The notes beneath the pieces were generated by a model, which saw only the letters and a program-made list of their open reading frames with translations, had not been told where the DNA came from and searched no databases. From Desmodus rotundus (taxonomy: Eukaryota; Chordata; Mammalia; Chiroptera; Phyllostomidae): a stretch of 64,000 bases of DNA. The stretch spans positions 99,613,951 through 99,677,950 of the forward strand of contig NC_071389.1 of assembly GCF_022682495.2 (NCBI RefSeq), in the 5' to 3' direction. Shown piece after piece: positions 44,134 through 56,900 of the stretch. The position numbers and the translations under genes are program-made. Every line of letters starts with the position of its first letter. The first letter of the stretch is position 1.

Positions 44134-45545
44134 ATTACCAAGTAATATATGCACACAGACTTAAATTACCCTTAAAATAAAAACTTCACACAGGAATTAA
44201 ATAAATTCAGATAACGTATTGCCCTGAGAAAAGATGAAACATACACATTTATATTGATAGTAGGTGTATAAGTTTAGGTGTGTCAATTACTTCAACATAC
44301 TTTGGAAACCAAGAGATGTGCTGAGCTCTTCAAGAACTCCTATAAAACAAATGGCAGATGAAAATGTTTTATGTTTACCTAAGAAAATAATGACAGTAGA
44401 ATTGAGCAAATATTTCAAAATATTATCCATAAGAGCAGAGATTGGCTTAACACTGGTGCACTGGCTGTTATAGTTTCCATGGCTGATGTTCCCAGTGCAC
44501 CTCCTACCCAATCTTGGCTTCATTTTGGCAACTCTGTAAAAGTATCAGATATTGCTGCCAGCCAGCCTCAGTAAAGCGGTACTGTGAGTCACTGACATAT
44601 ATGCCAAACTTAAAATGTTGATGCTTGGATTCACTTAAATGACATAAACACATCTATTACTAGACATCTAGTCCTTTGAAAGACTGTAAATTATGGATTC
44701 TTTGGACTCCCCCAGAAGCCTGACTATAGAAGCAGGCTATTTCCACCCCAAAAATTATACAACAAGATTAATTTCTGATACATCTACATGTTTTCTTTGG
44801 TCTTTTCCTAATCTTACTTATTATTACAGTTTGGCAAGTTTTCCAACACTAATGTAACTTTCCTTATCTTTATCCCATTATTTTTATCCCCTATTTTCTT
44901 TTTTCCACTTAAGTAAACACAAAACTCTCTGGAACAATTTTTTACAACTTGCAGGTACTGCTCTGCTCTGATAAGTGTTTGCTGGACGTGGAACTGCCTT
45001 TCCTTATCTGATAGCTATTCTTTCAAACACTTTAGAGAGTAGATTCCTTTTTACATGACCTTTTTAGTTCTTAATTTCCCTCATATTATTCATACCAACC
45101 TTCAGTCTTTTTAAAGGTCAACCTTAACTTCATATTAGCAAAATGTTTCTGCTAAGGTCATTATAGCCCTATCATTAGGAGCTGCCAAACCTGAAAACAC
45201 TAAGATTGGAGTGATCCTGACAACAATGGCTAATTTGTTCTCTTTAAAGACAATTTAAGTCTGTTCTAAATTGACTTAGAAAAATCATCCTCATAAATGG
45301 ACACATAACCTGCCTCTTCCTGTTGAGATAAATGATCTTTAAATTCCCAATGTGGTCTGTGCACCAGCAGGTCATTACTTCTTATATGGGCATCAGATTT
45401 CTACCTGCGTGCCACACATAAACTTACCTGTGTGTCCGGGGTATTCATTAGAGATTTGAAAATCTATCTCCACTTCAATTGATCAAATTTCTATTGAAAA
45501 TTACTTAAAATCCTCCAAAATGTGATGCATGCAACTTATTAATAA
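44134..45545. other. AT-rich single-copy-looking DNA
   Basis: No recognised repeat, gene or RNA. Short frames (44264-44473 and its complement) have no recognisable homology. Confidence 0.5.
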
Positions 45546-45559
45546 AACTCCTAGGAGGG

Positions 45560-47183
45560 GAGATCACGGAAGATGGTGGCGAGAGAGGTGGAAGCAGAGT
45601 CCACTTTCCCTCAACACCAGTGAAACACCTAGCTGATCTGAGGAACAGAGCGAACAGCCAACGGTATTCCAGCATATATGAAGATCGGAGACCAAAGATA
45701 GAGGACATTGAAAGATCTGACGGTAAGAAGAGTGCTTAAGGACAATAAGGTCCTTGGGACCAGGGCAGCTGAAGCCCCATTCCGGGTGCAGGGTCTGCTG
45801 CAGGATTCTCGGGAGAGAGCCAGGCTGGGCTGTGTGAGCAGCCAGGTGCTTGTTCGGACCAGGGGGGCTTGAATAGGAAGAATTTTTCAAAAAGAAAAAG
45901 AAAATAGAGGCACTCAATGGCTAGGTAGAGAACTCTCCACAGCAGCCACTGCCTCTGGCGCCTCTCCCCCCTAGCCCCTGGACTGTGAAGGCGGGATAAG
46001 CAGCCTCGGCGCTCACCTGAAGCCCAGTTGCGTGCACCAAATCAGTGGACTGGGGGCCCACACCTGAAACCTCGGGTGGGTGCGTACCAGGAGCAGAGGC
46101 TAGCTACCCCACGCAAGGCCCAAAGTGACAGACCTGCGGGCACGACTCAGGCCCAGAGCAGCAGACCTGCCAGCCGCATGACTGAGGCCCAGAGCAGCAG
46201 ATCGGCTAATAAACGGCCTGGCAGCGTGCAAGTGACAACACTTACAACCACCGGTTGGGAACAACTCCTACCTAACCCCTGCACACAGAGCTCTGCAGGG
46301 CCTACTGGCTCTCTAGGACTAAGGCAGAACACCCAGCAGAGGGGAGCTGCAGGGCTAGGGGAGACTGCATTCCCCAGAAACACTCGACCCAGTAGGGGGC
46401 TGAACTACCCTGAAGGAGCACCCAGAGCTCCTAGCATCTAAGACAGCAAAGAGCAAGAAGGGGGAGTGTGAATTGCCCCTAATTAGTGCAACTCAAGGAC
46501 AGCACAACTGGTGAACTAAAGGCCTAGTGGGGAGCAGAAGGACCCTGAGGAACAGGACTGGAGGCTGAACAACAGCAAAGAGTATGGCGCAGGAAGGGAG
46601 AAAAGTGAAACCAATCCTTCCAACCACTCCCTCCCATTCCACAAAAAGGAAGACGAGCAGAACTAACCTGACCAGTTTAAAGCCAGCAGAAGACTTTTTT
46701 TTTCCCCCCTCGTGTCCCCCTGAATTTCTTCTTCCTTTCTGTCCGTCTTTCTTTTTTCATTCATTCTTCCTTCAATCCTTTACCTTTTTTATTCCTTCTT
46801 CCTACCTTCTTTTATTTATTCTTTTGTTTTAATTTTTGTTAAAATTCCTTCTTATCTTGCCTCCGATCTTTCATTATTCCTTCTCCCTTCCTTCCTTTGC
46901 TTTTCAATTCCCTTTTTCCCTCCTTCCCTTCTCTTTCTTTTTTCCCCCCCCCTTTCTCTTTTTCCCACAGGTGAGATATGAAAACCTGGAAGGCTGAAAA
47001 GACCAGAGTTAGACTGTGTTACACCCATAAACGTCAGCTCAACACCAGAGAGCACAGGAGATTAAGGAGACAGCACCACTCAATCCCACTGGCATTCTAC
47101 CATAGAAGTTCATACCATAAACCCAGGAAGTCAGAATAGATCAATTTAAGAAGCAGAGGCTAACAGGAAGAGTCTCACAAATA
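45560..47183 (+). promoter_or_regulatory. L1 5' UTR, unspliced form
   Basis: It begins AGATCACGGAAGATGGTGGC. The donor-like GACG|GTAAGAAGAG is at 45723. The position equivalent to the acceptor (near 46646) reads ACAAAAAG here, so the acceptor AG is altered in this copy. A long pyrimidine-rich run (46680-46965) ends CCCACAG|GTGAGA at 46970/46971. GC-rich sequence at 45940-46440 corresponds to the CpG-rich core of the copy at 5900-12676 but has lost many CpGs. Confidence 0.7.
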
Positions 47184-48106
47184 ATGGGAAGACAAAGAAA
47201 CAATCCCCAAATGAAAGGAAAGGAGGAAGCCTCAGAAAGAATGCTAACTGAAAAAGAGGCAAGTCAACTATCAGATACTGAGTTCAAAACAATGGTTATC
47301 AGGAAACTTACTGAGCTCACAGAGAACTACCAGAAACTACAGGGAAACTACAGTGAACTCACTGCAAAGTATATCAACATGAAAATGAAATAGAAACTAT
47401 CACCAAGGGCCAAGAGGAAAGGAAGAATACAATTTCTGAATTGAAGAACACAGTAGAAGGAATGAAAACCAGACTTGATGAAGCAGAGGATCCGATCAGC
47501 GAGCTGGAGGACAAAGTAGAAAAAAACACCCAGAGAGAGCAAGAAAAGGAAAAGAGGCCCAGAAAGAACGAAGAGGGATTAAGGGAAATGCAGGACAACA
47601 TGAAACGTAACAATATCCGTATAATAGGAATACCAGAAGCAGAAGAAGAGGAGCAAGGGATAGAAAACCTGTTTGAAAAAGTAATGATGGAAAATTTCCC
47701 TAATCTGAGGAAAGAAAAAGTCACCCAAATCCAGGAAACACAGAGAGTCCCAAACAAAAGGAACCCAAAGAGGCCCACTGCAAGACACATCATAATTAAA
47801 ATGGCAAATTTCCAAGACAAAGAGAGGATCTTAAAGGCAGCAAGGCAGAAACAGGAAGTAACATCCAAGGGAGCCCCAATAAGTTTACTAACTCACTTTT
47901 CAATGGAAACGCTCCAAGCCAGAAGAGAATGGCAAAAAATATTCCAAGTAATGAGAACCAGAGGCCTGCAACCAAGACTACTTTATCCAGCAAGGCTCTC
48001 AATCAAGATAGAAGGCCAAATAAAGAGTTTCCCAGACAAAAGAAGTCTAAAAGAATACAGCTCCACCAACCCAGCTCTGCAAGACATGCTAAAGGGACTG
48101 CTTTAG
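47184..48106 (+). pseudogene. L1 ORF1, one frameshift
   Basis: It starts MGRQRNNPQMKGKEEASERM at 47184. After 69 codons a small deletion at AACATGAAAATGAAATAG (near 47385) shifts the frame. The rest, 47441-48106, is open for 221 codons through coiled coil, RRM-like core (IIGIPEAEEEEQGIENLF) and C-terminus (MLKGLL, stop 48104). It is otherwise the normal ~307-residue L1 ORF1p. Confidence 0.92.
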
Positions 48107-48151
48107 GAAAGGAAGGAAAAGAGAAAGAGAGAGGAACACAGGTAGGAAAAA

Positions 48152-51100
48152 ATGGCAATGAATAACTACCTATCAATAATAACCTTAAACGTAAATGGAT
48201 TAAATGCTCCAATCAAAAGACATACAATAGCTGAATGAATAAGAAAACATTACCCACACATATGCTGCCTACAAGAGACCCATCTCAGGATAAAAGACTT
48301 ACCCAGAATGAAAGTGAAGGGCTGAAAACAAATTTTCCAACCAAACGGACAGGAAAAAAAAGGCAGGGGTAGCAATACTCATATCAGACAAAATAGACTT
48401 CCAAAGAAAGGCCATAAAGAGAGACCCAGAAGATCACTTCATAATATTCAAAGGAAGAATCTAACAAGAAGACATAAACATTGTAAATATATATGCACCC
48501 AACATAGGAGCACCCAAATACATAAAGAAAATCTTGGAGGACTTCAAGAAAGATATTGACAGCAACACAATTATAGTAGGGGACTTTAACACCACACTGT
48601 CAAAAATGGACAGGTCTTCCAAACAAAATATCAAGAATGATATTGTGTCACTTAACAATACCCTAGAGGAAATGGACTTAACTAATATATATATAGAGCT
48701 TTTCATCCAAAAGAAGCAAAATACACATTCTTTTCAAGTGCACATGGACCTTTTTCAAAGATAGACCACATGCTAGGTAACAAAGAAAGCTTCAACAAGT
48801 TCAAGAAAATTGAAATCATATCAAGCATTTTCTCTGACCACAAGGGACTGAAAGTAGAAACTGACCCAAAAGGAAGAAACCCAAAACACTCAAAATCATG
48901 GAGACTGAATAGCATGGTATTAAACAATGAATGGTTCAAGAACGAGATTAGGGAAGAAATCAAAACCTTTCTGGAAACACATGAAAATGAACTCACAACA
49001 ACCCAAAACCTATGGGACACAGCAAAGGCAGTCCTGAGAGGGAAGTTCATAGCAACACAGGCCTACCTTAAAAACATAGAAACATTTCAAACAAACAACC
49101 TAACCCGACGCCTACAAGAACTGGAGGAACAAAAACAAAGGCAGCCCAGAGCAAGCAGAAGGAAGGAAATAACCAAGATCAGAGCAGAGTTAAATGACAT
49201 AGAGACTAAAAGCACAATTCTAAGGATCAATGAGTCCGGGAGCTTGTTCTTTGAAATGATAAATAAAATCGACAAGCCTTTAAGTAGGCTCATCAAGAAA
49301 AAAAGAGAGAGGATCCAAATAAACACAATTAGAAATGAAAGAGGAGAGATTACAACTGATACCACAGAAATTAAAGGATTGTAAGAAATTACTACGAAGA
49401 ACTGTAGGCCAAGAAATTTGAAAACCTAGGTGATATGGACAAATTTCTACAAAAATATAATCTTCCAAAACTGATTGAAGAAGAAGCAGAAAACCTGAAC
49501 AGACCAATAACAGCAGAGGAAATTGAAGCAGTCATCAAAAAACCCCCAACACACAAAAGCCCTGGACCAGATGGTTTCACAGGAGAATTCTACAAAGCAT
49601 TTAAGGAAGAGCTAACCCCAATCCTTCACAGACTGTTTGAAAAAATCCACACTGTGGAAGACTCCCAAACTCTTTTTATGAAGCCAGCATCATCCTAATC
49701 CCAAAACCAATAAACACAAAACAAAGAAAGAAAACTTCAGGCCAATATTGCTGATGAACATACATGCTAAATCCCTCAAGAAAATATTGGCAAACCACAC
49801 CCAGCAATACATTAAAAAGATCATCCACCATGACCAAGTGGGATTCATCCCAGGGATGCAAGGATGGTACAATATTCGGAAATCAATAAACATAATACAT
49901 CTCATAAACAAAAGCAAAGTCAACAATCACATGATATTATCAATATATGCGGAAAAAGCATTTGATAATATACAGCACCCATTTCTGATAAAAACACTCA
50001 GCAAAGTGGAAATAGAGGGAGCATTCCTCAACATAATAAAGGCCATATATGAGAGACCTACAGCCAACATCATACTCAATGGACAAAAACTTAGAGCTTT
50101 CCCACTAAGATCAGGAACAAGACAAGGATGCCCTCTCTCACCACTCCTATTCAACATAGTATTGGAAGTCCTAGCCACAGCTATTAGACAGGGAAAAGAA
50201 ATAAAGGCATCCAAATTAGAAAGGAGGATATGAATCTTTGACTGTTTACAGATGACATGATAGTGTACATGGAAAATCCTATAGACTCTACCAAAAAACT
50301 ACCTGACCTAATAAATGAATTTGGCAACACAGCTTGATACAAAGTCAATCCTCAGAAATCAAAAGCATTCCTGTATACCAATAACGAAACATCAGAAACA
50401 GAAATCGGGGAAAAAAATCCCATTTGATATAGCAACAAGAAAAATCAAGTACCTAGGAATAAACCTACGCAAGGAGGTAAACGATCTGTGCTCAGAAAAC
50501 TACACAACACTGAAGAAAGAAATTAAGGAAGACACAAACAAATGGAAGCATGTACCATGCTCATGGATTGGAAGAATTAACATTATCAAAATGGCCGTAC
50601 TCCCCAAAGCGATTTATACATTCAATGCCATCCCTATTAGTGTACCCATGACATATTTCACAGGTATGGAACATACATTTCAGAAATTTATATGGAACCA
50701 TAAATGACCCCGAATAGCTGCAGCAGTTTTGAGAAAGAAGGACAAAGCAAGAGGGATTATACTACCTGATATCAAACTGTATTACAAGGCCACTGTCATC
50801 AAAACAGCCTGGTACTGGCATAAAAACAGGCACATAGACCAATGGAAGAGAACAGAGAGCCCAGAAATAAACTCAAGCCTTTACGGTCAATTAATATTTG
50901 ACAAAGGAGGCAGGAGCATAAAATGGAGTAAAAACAGCCTCTTCCACAGATGTTGTTGGGAGATCTGGACAGCTACATGTAAAAAAACTGAAACTCGGTC
51001 ACGAACTTACGCCATATACAAAAATGAACTCAAGATGGATAAAAGACTTAAATAGAATTCGTAACACAATAAAAGTCCTAGAGGAATCATTCAGGAAAAT

Positions 51101-51970
51101 CTCAGACATTCCACGCAGCAACATCCTCACAGACATGTCCCCTAAAGCAAGGGACATAAAGGAAAGAATAAACAAATGGGACCTCATCAAAATAAAAAGC
51201 TTCTGCATGGCTAAACAAAACAGCAGCAAATTACAAAGAGAACCAACAGTATGGGAAAACATATTTGCCAATGATACCTCAGACAAGGGCCTGATCTCTA
51301 AAATATATAAATAACTCACATGTCTCCACTCCAGGAAGACAAACAACCCAATTAAAAAATGGGCAAAGGACTTGAACAGACACTTCTCCAAGGAAAACAT
51401 ACAGAGGGCCCAGAGACATATGAAAAGATGCTCAGCATCACTAGCCATCAGAGAGATGCAAATTAAAACCACAATGAGGTACCACCTCACACCATTCAGA
51501 GTGGCCAACATAAAGAAATCCACAAACAAATGTTGGAGAGGATGCAGAGAAAAGGTAACTCTAGTGCACTGTTGGTGGGAATGCAGACTGGTGAGGCCAC
51601 TGTGGAAAACAGTATGGAATTTCCTCAGAAAACTAAAAATGGAACTGCCCTTTGACCCAGCAATTCCACTGCTGGGATTATACCCTAAGAACCCTGAAAC
51701 ACCAATCCAAAAGAACCTGTGCACCCCAATGTTCATAGTTACACAATTTCAATTAGCCAAGTACTGGAAGCAACCTAAGTGCCCATCAGCAAAGGAGTGG
51801 ATCCAAGAACTATGGTATATTTACACAATGGAATTCTACGCAGCAGAGAGAAAGAAGGAGCTTATACCCTTTGCAACAGCATGGATGGAACTGGAGAGCA
51901 TTATGCTAAGTGAAATAAGCCAGACTGTGAGGGACTAATATCATATGTTCTCACCTTTAACTGGAACATA
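48152..51970 (+). pseudogene. L1 ORF2 (endonuclease-RT), multiply broken
   Basis: ATG 48152, 45 nt after the ORF1 stop and in the same phase. A TGG-to-TGA change gives a stop early in the endonuclease (near codon 28). The A8GG tract at 48354, a one-base loss near 49652 and the A7 run at 50411 break the frame at sites shared with other copies. The RT catalytic loop reads FTDD (about 50245). Open pieces include 48770-49384, 49748-50233, 50315-50707 and 51372-51938, the last with the Cys/Trp-rich C-terminal motif and an early TAA at 51936. Confidence 0.92.
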
Positions 51971-52246
51971 ATAAATAGAAGGAAAAAGGAAACAAAATAT
52001 AACTGGAGACATTGAAGTTAAGAACAATCTAACAATAGTCAGGGGGAGTGGGGAGGGTACAGTGAGGAGAGAGGCTTACAGGAACTACTATAAAGGACAC
52101 GTGGAGAAAATCAAGCGGGAGGGTGGAGTTGGGTGAGGGAGGTGGGTTCAGCTGGGGTGGTGTGGAGGGATGGGGAGTAAAGGCACACAACTCTAATTGA
52201 ATAACAATAGAAAATTAAAATTAAAAAAAAAGAACTCCTAGAAGGG

Positions 52247-53658
52247 ACAACTGGGATATTTCTTCATGCCTACCATGTGAACAGCAATTATCTTTTAAGC
52301 ATAAGGTAACTCAAAGTTAGTCCAAAAATTGTCTTTGATGCTGAGAAAGGTTTAAAAGGCCAATGATTACCAGAGTTCTTACAGAGAGTCACAGTCTTTG
52401 ATTGACTGTAATGAGACATGGGAAAGTTCACACTATGGAGAGTACATCTTGTTGCACCTGCACACTGCAAGATAAAAAAAGACATGACTAATCTTAAAAA
52501 ACAGGCTTTCTAAAACATACACAGTTGGATTCATTGTCTGGGTTTTCTAATTTAAACTCCTGCTTCCAAAACTCATTTTGAGGACTAACTTTGTTGCCGT
52601 TGTTGCAGCTGGCTGATGAATCCTGTAAAGACTCTTAGATGCTGCTGCGAAGCTAATGTCATGTCAAAAGATCCAACTAATGAGCTGGAGTAGAAGATTA
52701 ACAGTAGTACACTTACAGACAGCGTCCTCTAAATATGCCCTGAGGAGCAGAGTATCAGCCATGGTGAACATCTGAAGTACATGGGTTACTCTCATGTAGC
52801 CAATTTTGTCTGCCTTTGGACACATTGGGAGATGGAGGAAGAGAAAAGGAGCTCATGGTGTTCATAAACTGTGCTGGAGTGTTAACTAGTCTTTTGTGTT
52901 GCTATTAAATGGCCTGGCACTCAAAGTAGGCTTGGTGTTCTCCTACTGAACATAAAACTTTTCAGTATCACACAGGCCATTGTGTGACAATGAAGTATCA
53001 AGAGAAAAACCAGACAACTGTAACCATGATTGAACACATACAAACACAAACTTTGTCCAAGTCACAAGATGACCAAACATCTTGTCCTAATCAATACACT
53101 GTTGCTTCAATAATTACAGCTTCAACCTTAGTCCAGTCCTCCCTCTTAGATAGGATTTGAGATGTCCCATTATAGATATTCCACTTCCTGACAGTATTTT
53201 GTTTAAAGAGAAAACTCTCTTCTTAAACTCTCCTCCAAACCATCTAACACAAGTTCAAATACTCTAAGTGAAACTTTCTACCATCTCTCTATGATATGTG
53301 TTCTCTCTCCTAGCAGCTGGTGATAAATCCAGCATGTTAATTATTGGTATGTTCCTGTGAGTTTGGTTACAAGTCATGAAAAATCTCATTTTCTTCTTCA
53401 AACAGCTTCTTCAGAAAGGAAGAGCTTTTTGAAATTTCCAGTTGAGAAAATTTAGGCAAAATTCAGAGATTATGGTGAAATTGGTCCTCTGGGTCTCTGT
53501 GAGGAAAAAAGCACCTAAAACAAGAGATAGACATGTAGCCAAGTAACCTTGAACAGCCCTGAGGGGAAGAGCTGTCTCTTGGGTGTCTTATTTCTTACTC
53601 TTTCTTCCTTTTGCTCATTCCTGCTTCTCTAGAAGGAATGCATATTTTTTCTGATTGT
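52247..53658. other. AT-rich single-copy-looking DNA
   Basis: Nothing recognisable in 1.4 kb on either strand; no convincing coding potential. Confidence 0.5.
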
Positions 53659-54353
53659 CTTTTTTAAGGTATATTTTATTGATTATGTTATTACAGTTGT
53701 TCTTTTTTTTTCTCTTATTTATTCCCCTCTGCCCCGCAGCTACCCTCCTACCAGCATCCCCAATCTTTAGTTCATGCCCATGGGTCATACATATAAGTTC
53801 TTTGGCTTGGCCATTTCCTATACTGTTCTTAACCCCACCCCCACCCCATCCAGTTGTACCTACCATTTATGCTTCTTATTCCCTGTACCTTTTCCCCCAT
53901 TCTCCTACCTCCTTCTCCCCACTGATAACCCTCCCTGTGATCTCCATTTCTGTGATTCTATTCCTAGTGTAGTTGTTTGCTTTCCTTTTTCTTTCTAGGT
54001 TCAGTAATTAAGAGTTTTGAGTTTGCTGTCATTTTACTGTTCATAGTTTTGATCTCCTTTTTTTTTCTTACACAACTACCATAACATTTCATATAATAAG
54101 AGTTTGGTGATAATGAACTCCTTTAAATAGACTTTATCTGGGAAGCATTTTATCTGCCCTTCCATTCTAAATGATAGCTTTGCTGGATAGAGTAATCTGG
54201 GATTTAGGTCCTTGATTTTCATGATTTTGCATACTTCTTTCCAGGCCCTTCTTGCCTACAAGTTTTGTTTCGAGAAATCAGCGGATTGTCTTATGGGAAC
54301 ACCTTTTTAGGTAACTGTCTCTTTTTCTCTTGCTGCTTTTAAGATTCTCTCCT
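53659..54353 (-). mobile_element. 5'-truncated HAL1
   Basis: 3' UTR starting (plus view) TTTTTTAAGGTATATTTTATTG and the C-terminal ~280 bp of a HAL1 ORF1 (54070-54353), minus strand. It stops at the point equivalent to ..AGAGAATCTTA in ORF1, directly against the 5' end of the plus-strand HAL1 at 54354. The rest of the element is not found beyond that HAL1, so it appears truly truncated. Confidence 0.82.
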
Positions 54354-56339
54354 AGAACCAAGATGGCGGCATAGGTAGACACACTGCGCCTCCTTGCACA
54401 ACCAGAACCGACAGAAAATCGAATGTCAAGGAAGGCCAACACCAAGTAGATAAGAAACATACATGCAGACTGGTAGGAGGGGCGGAGACTTGCACCGGGG
54501 CGGAGAGGACTGCTGTGGCTGTGGCGGGACCGAGATTGGCGGAGTGTGGGACAAATGGGGCAGGCAGCCTGACCACTAGCAGACCCCGCAGCCCCACATT
54601 TGCGCACAGATAAACCAAGAGGACAGGACTCAGAGTGGTAGAGAACAGGGCAGGCAGAGTGGCGGGTATTACTCGACGGCCCCACATTCGCACACAGATA
54701 AACCAGGGCAAATGGCGGGGAGCAAAGCAGACTGTGTAACCCAGGGCTCCAGCACAGGGAAATAAAGCCTCAGACCTCTGATTGAAAATGCCAGTGGGGG
54801 TTGGGGCGGCAGCAGGAGAGACTCCCAGCCTCACAGGAGAGGTCATTGGAGAGACCCACAGGGGCCGAGAGCGTGCACAGGCCCACCCACTCGGGAACCA
54901 GCACCAGAGGGGCCCAATTTGATTGTGGGTAGCAAAGGGAGTGACTGAGATCCAGTGGAGAGTGGAGCGGGCGCCATTGCTCCCTCTTGGCCCCTCCCCC
55001 ACCTACAGTGTCACAGTGCAGCGACCAGCGTTACCCTGCCCCGGGGACAGCTAAAGCTCTACCACTTTAAGTAACAGAAGCACCGAGACCGAAAAAAAAT
55101 GGCCCAAATGACAGAACACTTCAAAGCTCCAGAAATAATTTAACTAAGCAGTGAACAGATAGCCAACCTATCAGATGCACAGTTGAAAACACTGGTTATT
55201 AAGATGCTCACAGAATTGGTTGAATTTGTTCGAAAACCAGATGAAAAAATGAAGGCTATGCTAAGAGAAACAAAGGAAAATGTACAGGGAACCAATAGTG
55301 ATGCAAAGGAAACTGGGACTCAAACCAATGGTGTGGACCAGAAGGAAGAAAGAAACATCCAACCAGAAAAGAATGAAGAAACAAGAACTCGGAAAAATGA
55401 GGAGAGGCTTAGGAACCTCCCGGACATCTTGAAACGTTCCAACATCCAAATTATAGGGGTGCCAGAAGGAGAAGAGGAAGAACAAACAATTGAAAACTTA
55501 TTTGAACAAATAATGAAGGAGAACTTGCCTCATCTGGCAAAGGAAATAGACTTCCAGGAAGTCCAGGAAGCTCAGAGAGTCCCAAAGAAGCTGGACCCAA
55601 GGAGGAACACACCAAGGCACATCATCATTACATCACCCAAGATTAAAGAGAAGGAGAGAATCTTAGAAGCAGCAAGAAAAAAGGACACAGTTACCTACAA
55701 AGGAGTTCCCATAAGACTGTCAGGTGATTTCTCCAAAGAGACCTTACAGGCAAGAAGGAGCTGGCAAGAAGTATTCCAAGTCATGAAAGGCAAGGACCTA
55801 CATCCAAGATTACTGTATCCAGCAAAGCTATCATTTAGAATGAAAGGGCAGATAAAGTGCTTCTCAGATAAGGTCAAGTTAAAGGAGTTCATCATCACCA
55901 AGCCCTTATTATATGAAATGTTAAAGGGACTTATCTAAGAAAAAGAAGATAAAACATATGAACAACAGGAATGACAGCAAACTTACAGTTATTAACAACC
56001 ACACCTAAAAGCAAAACAAAAGAAAACTAAGCAAACAACAAGAACAGAAACAGAACCACAGAAATGGAGATCACATAGAGGGTTATCAATAGGGGATTGG
56101 GATGGGGAGAGAGGGGGGAAAGGTACAGAGAATAAATAGCATAAATGATAGGTGGAAAATAGACAGGGGGAGAGTAAGAATAGTGTAGGAAATGTAGAAG
56201 CCAAAGAACTTATAAGTATGACCCATGGACATGAACTATAGGGGGGGGATGTGGGAGGGAGGGGGTGGGCAGGATGGAGTGGAGTGAGGGGGGGGAATGG
56301 GACAACTGTAATAGCATAATCAATAAATATATTTAAAAG
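54354..56339 (+). mobile_element. HAL1-type half-L1, full length, young
   Basis: It starts AGAACCAAGATGGCGGCATAGG and has a 745-bp GC-rich, CpG-containing 5' UTR, an ORF1 (55099-55938), a ~400-bp 3' UTR with G-rich runs and the 3' tail CAACTGTAATAGCATAATCAATAAATATATTTAAAAG. No ORF2. Sequence matches the HAL1 at 59231-61217 closely. No clear TSD, perhaps because its 5' side is the truncated HAL1 and its 3' side is a retroviral fragment. Confidence 0.9.
55099..55938 (+). pseudogene. HAL1 ORF1, one nonsense codon from intact
   Basis: It starts at ATG 55099 (MAQMTEHFKAPEII) and reads 279 codons to the stop at 55936-55938, interrupted only by TAA at 55141-55143, where the copy at 59631-60468 has CAA. 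The open part from 55183 is 251 codons. It shows a charged coiled-coil-like N-terminal half, an RRM-like core with IQIIGVPEGEEEEQTIENLF, the RHIIIT.P..K.KERILEAA segment, and a C-terminus ending MLKGLI. By homology it is an RNA-binding nucleic-acid chaperone. Translation could begin at the next Met (55204) and skip the stop. Confidence 0.88.
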
Positions 56340-56900
56340 TAAAAGAGGCAATGGTATGGCCACTGAGCTACTTCCTTCCCTGAGGGAGTGGTAAGTACCA
56401 TTTCCAGCCACTGCACCTTGGCTAGAGTATCAGCCTTATCATTCTCAGGGGAAGCAAGAGGGGCATGCCCAGACCCATGATATACAGTGATTTGTTTCTC
56501 GTGCCTATTTTCCAGTGGTCTTGCCATAAGTCCTGTCCCCATAATAGCTTATGCATAACCATCCATTTATTGCATGCCACGTAGAGATCCACAATGTTAG
56601 CTCCTGGTACAATACCCAACTATGTGCAAATAATCAGGGGTGGTGCCTCATTAGCAGCCACGAGCTACATGGTGTGCAGTCCTGCCCACCGGCTACTCTG
56701 ACCTATGCCAGTGTCAAACCAGATTGTGTCTGTTTTAGTTGAATGGGCACAGCAGTCCACATGGGAGGCTGACCCTTGCTGGACCCATCAGTGTACTATG
56801 CATCTGAGGGAATAGGTTCCTGCCTTTCATGGAAGGGGCTAACTTCCATGTCTTCTATAGGGATAGAAGCAGTAAATTTCTCATCTACACAAGTAACAGG
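56340..56900 (-). pseudogene. Endogenous retrovirus pol fragment (RNase H)
   Basis: Minus-strand pieces encode retroviral RNase H: YTDGSSKGQ at about 56800-56775, then VDLYVACNKW..LLWGQDLWQDHW near 56600-56530, and GSGHAPLASPENDKADTLAKVQWLE at about 56495-56420 (HxxxH..N..AD region). The reading frame changes at least twice and has stops. In retroviruses RNase H removes genomic RNA during reverse transcription. It is an old, isolated, non-functional fragment; the HAL1 tail abuts its downstream end. Confidence 0.82.

Larger units (their letters stand above)
45560..52232 (+). mobile_element. Full-length young L1 with TSD
   Basis: A plus-strand L1 of 6.67 kb: 5' UTR 45560-47183, ORF1 47184-48106, ORF2 48152-51970 and 3' UTR/tail to 52232. 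Flanked by the 14-bp TSD AACTCCTAGGAGGG (45546-45559) and AACTCCTAGAAGGG (52233-52246). It keeps the unspliced 5' UTR. The ORFs are more broken than in the copy at 5900-12676. Confidence 0.95.

Noticed and set aside
46028..46441. 137-codon sense frame in the L1 5' UTR
   Set aside because: It lies in GC-rich, repetitive (CAGAGCAGCAGA) 5' UTR sequence and is broken in the sister copy. It is likely chance.
54354..55098. GC- and CpG-rich block considered as a host gene CpG island
   Set aside because: The same block occurs inverted at 60469-61217, with the same position relative to ORF1, so it is the HAL1 5' UTR.
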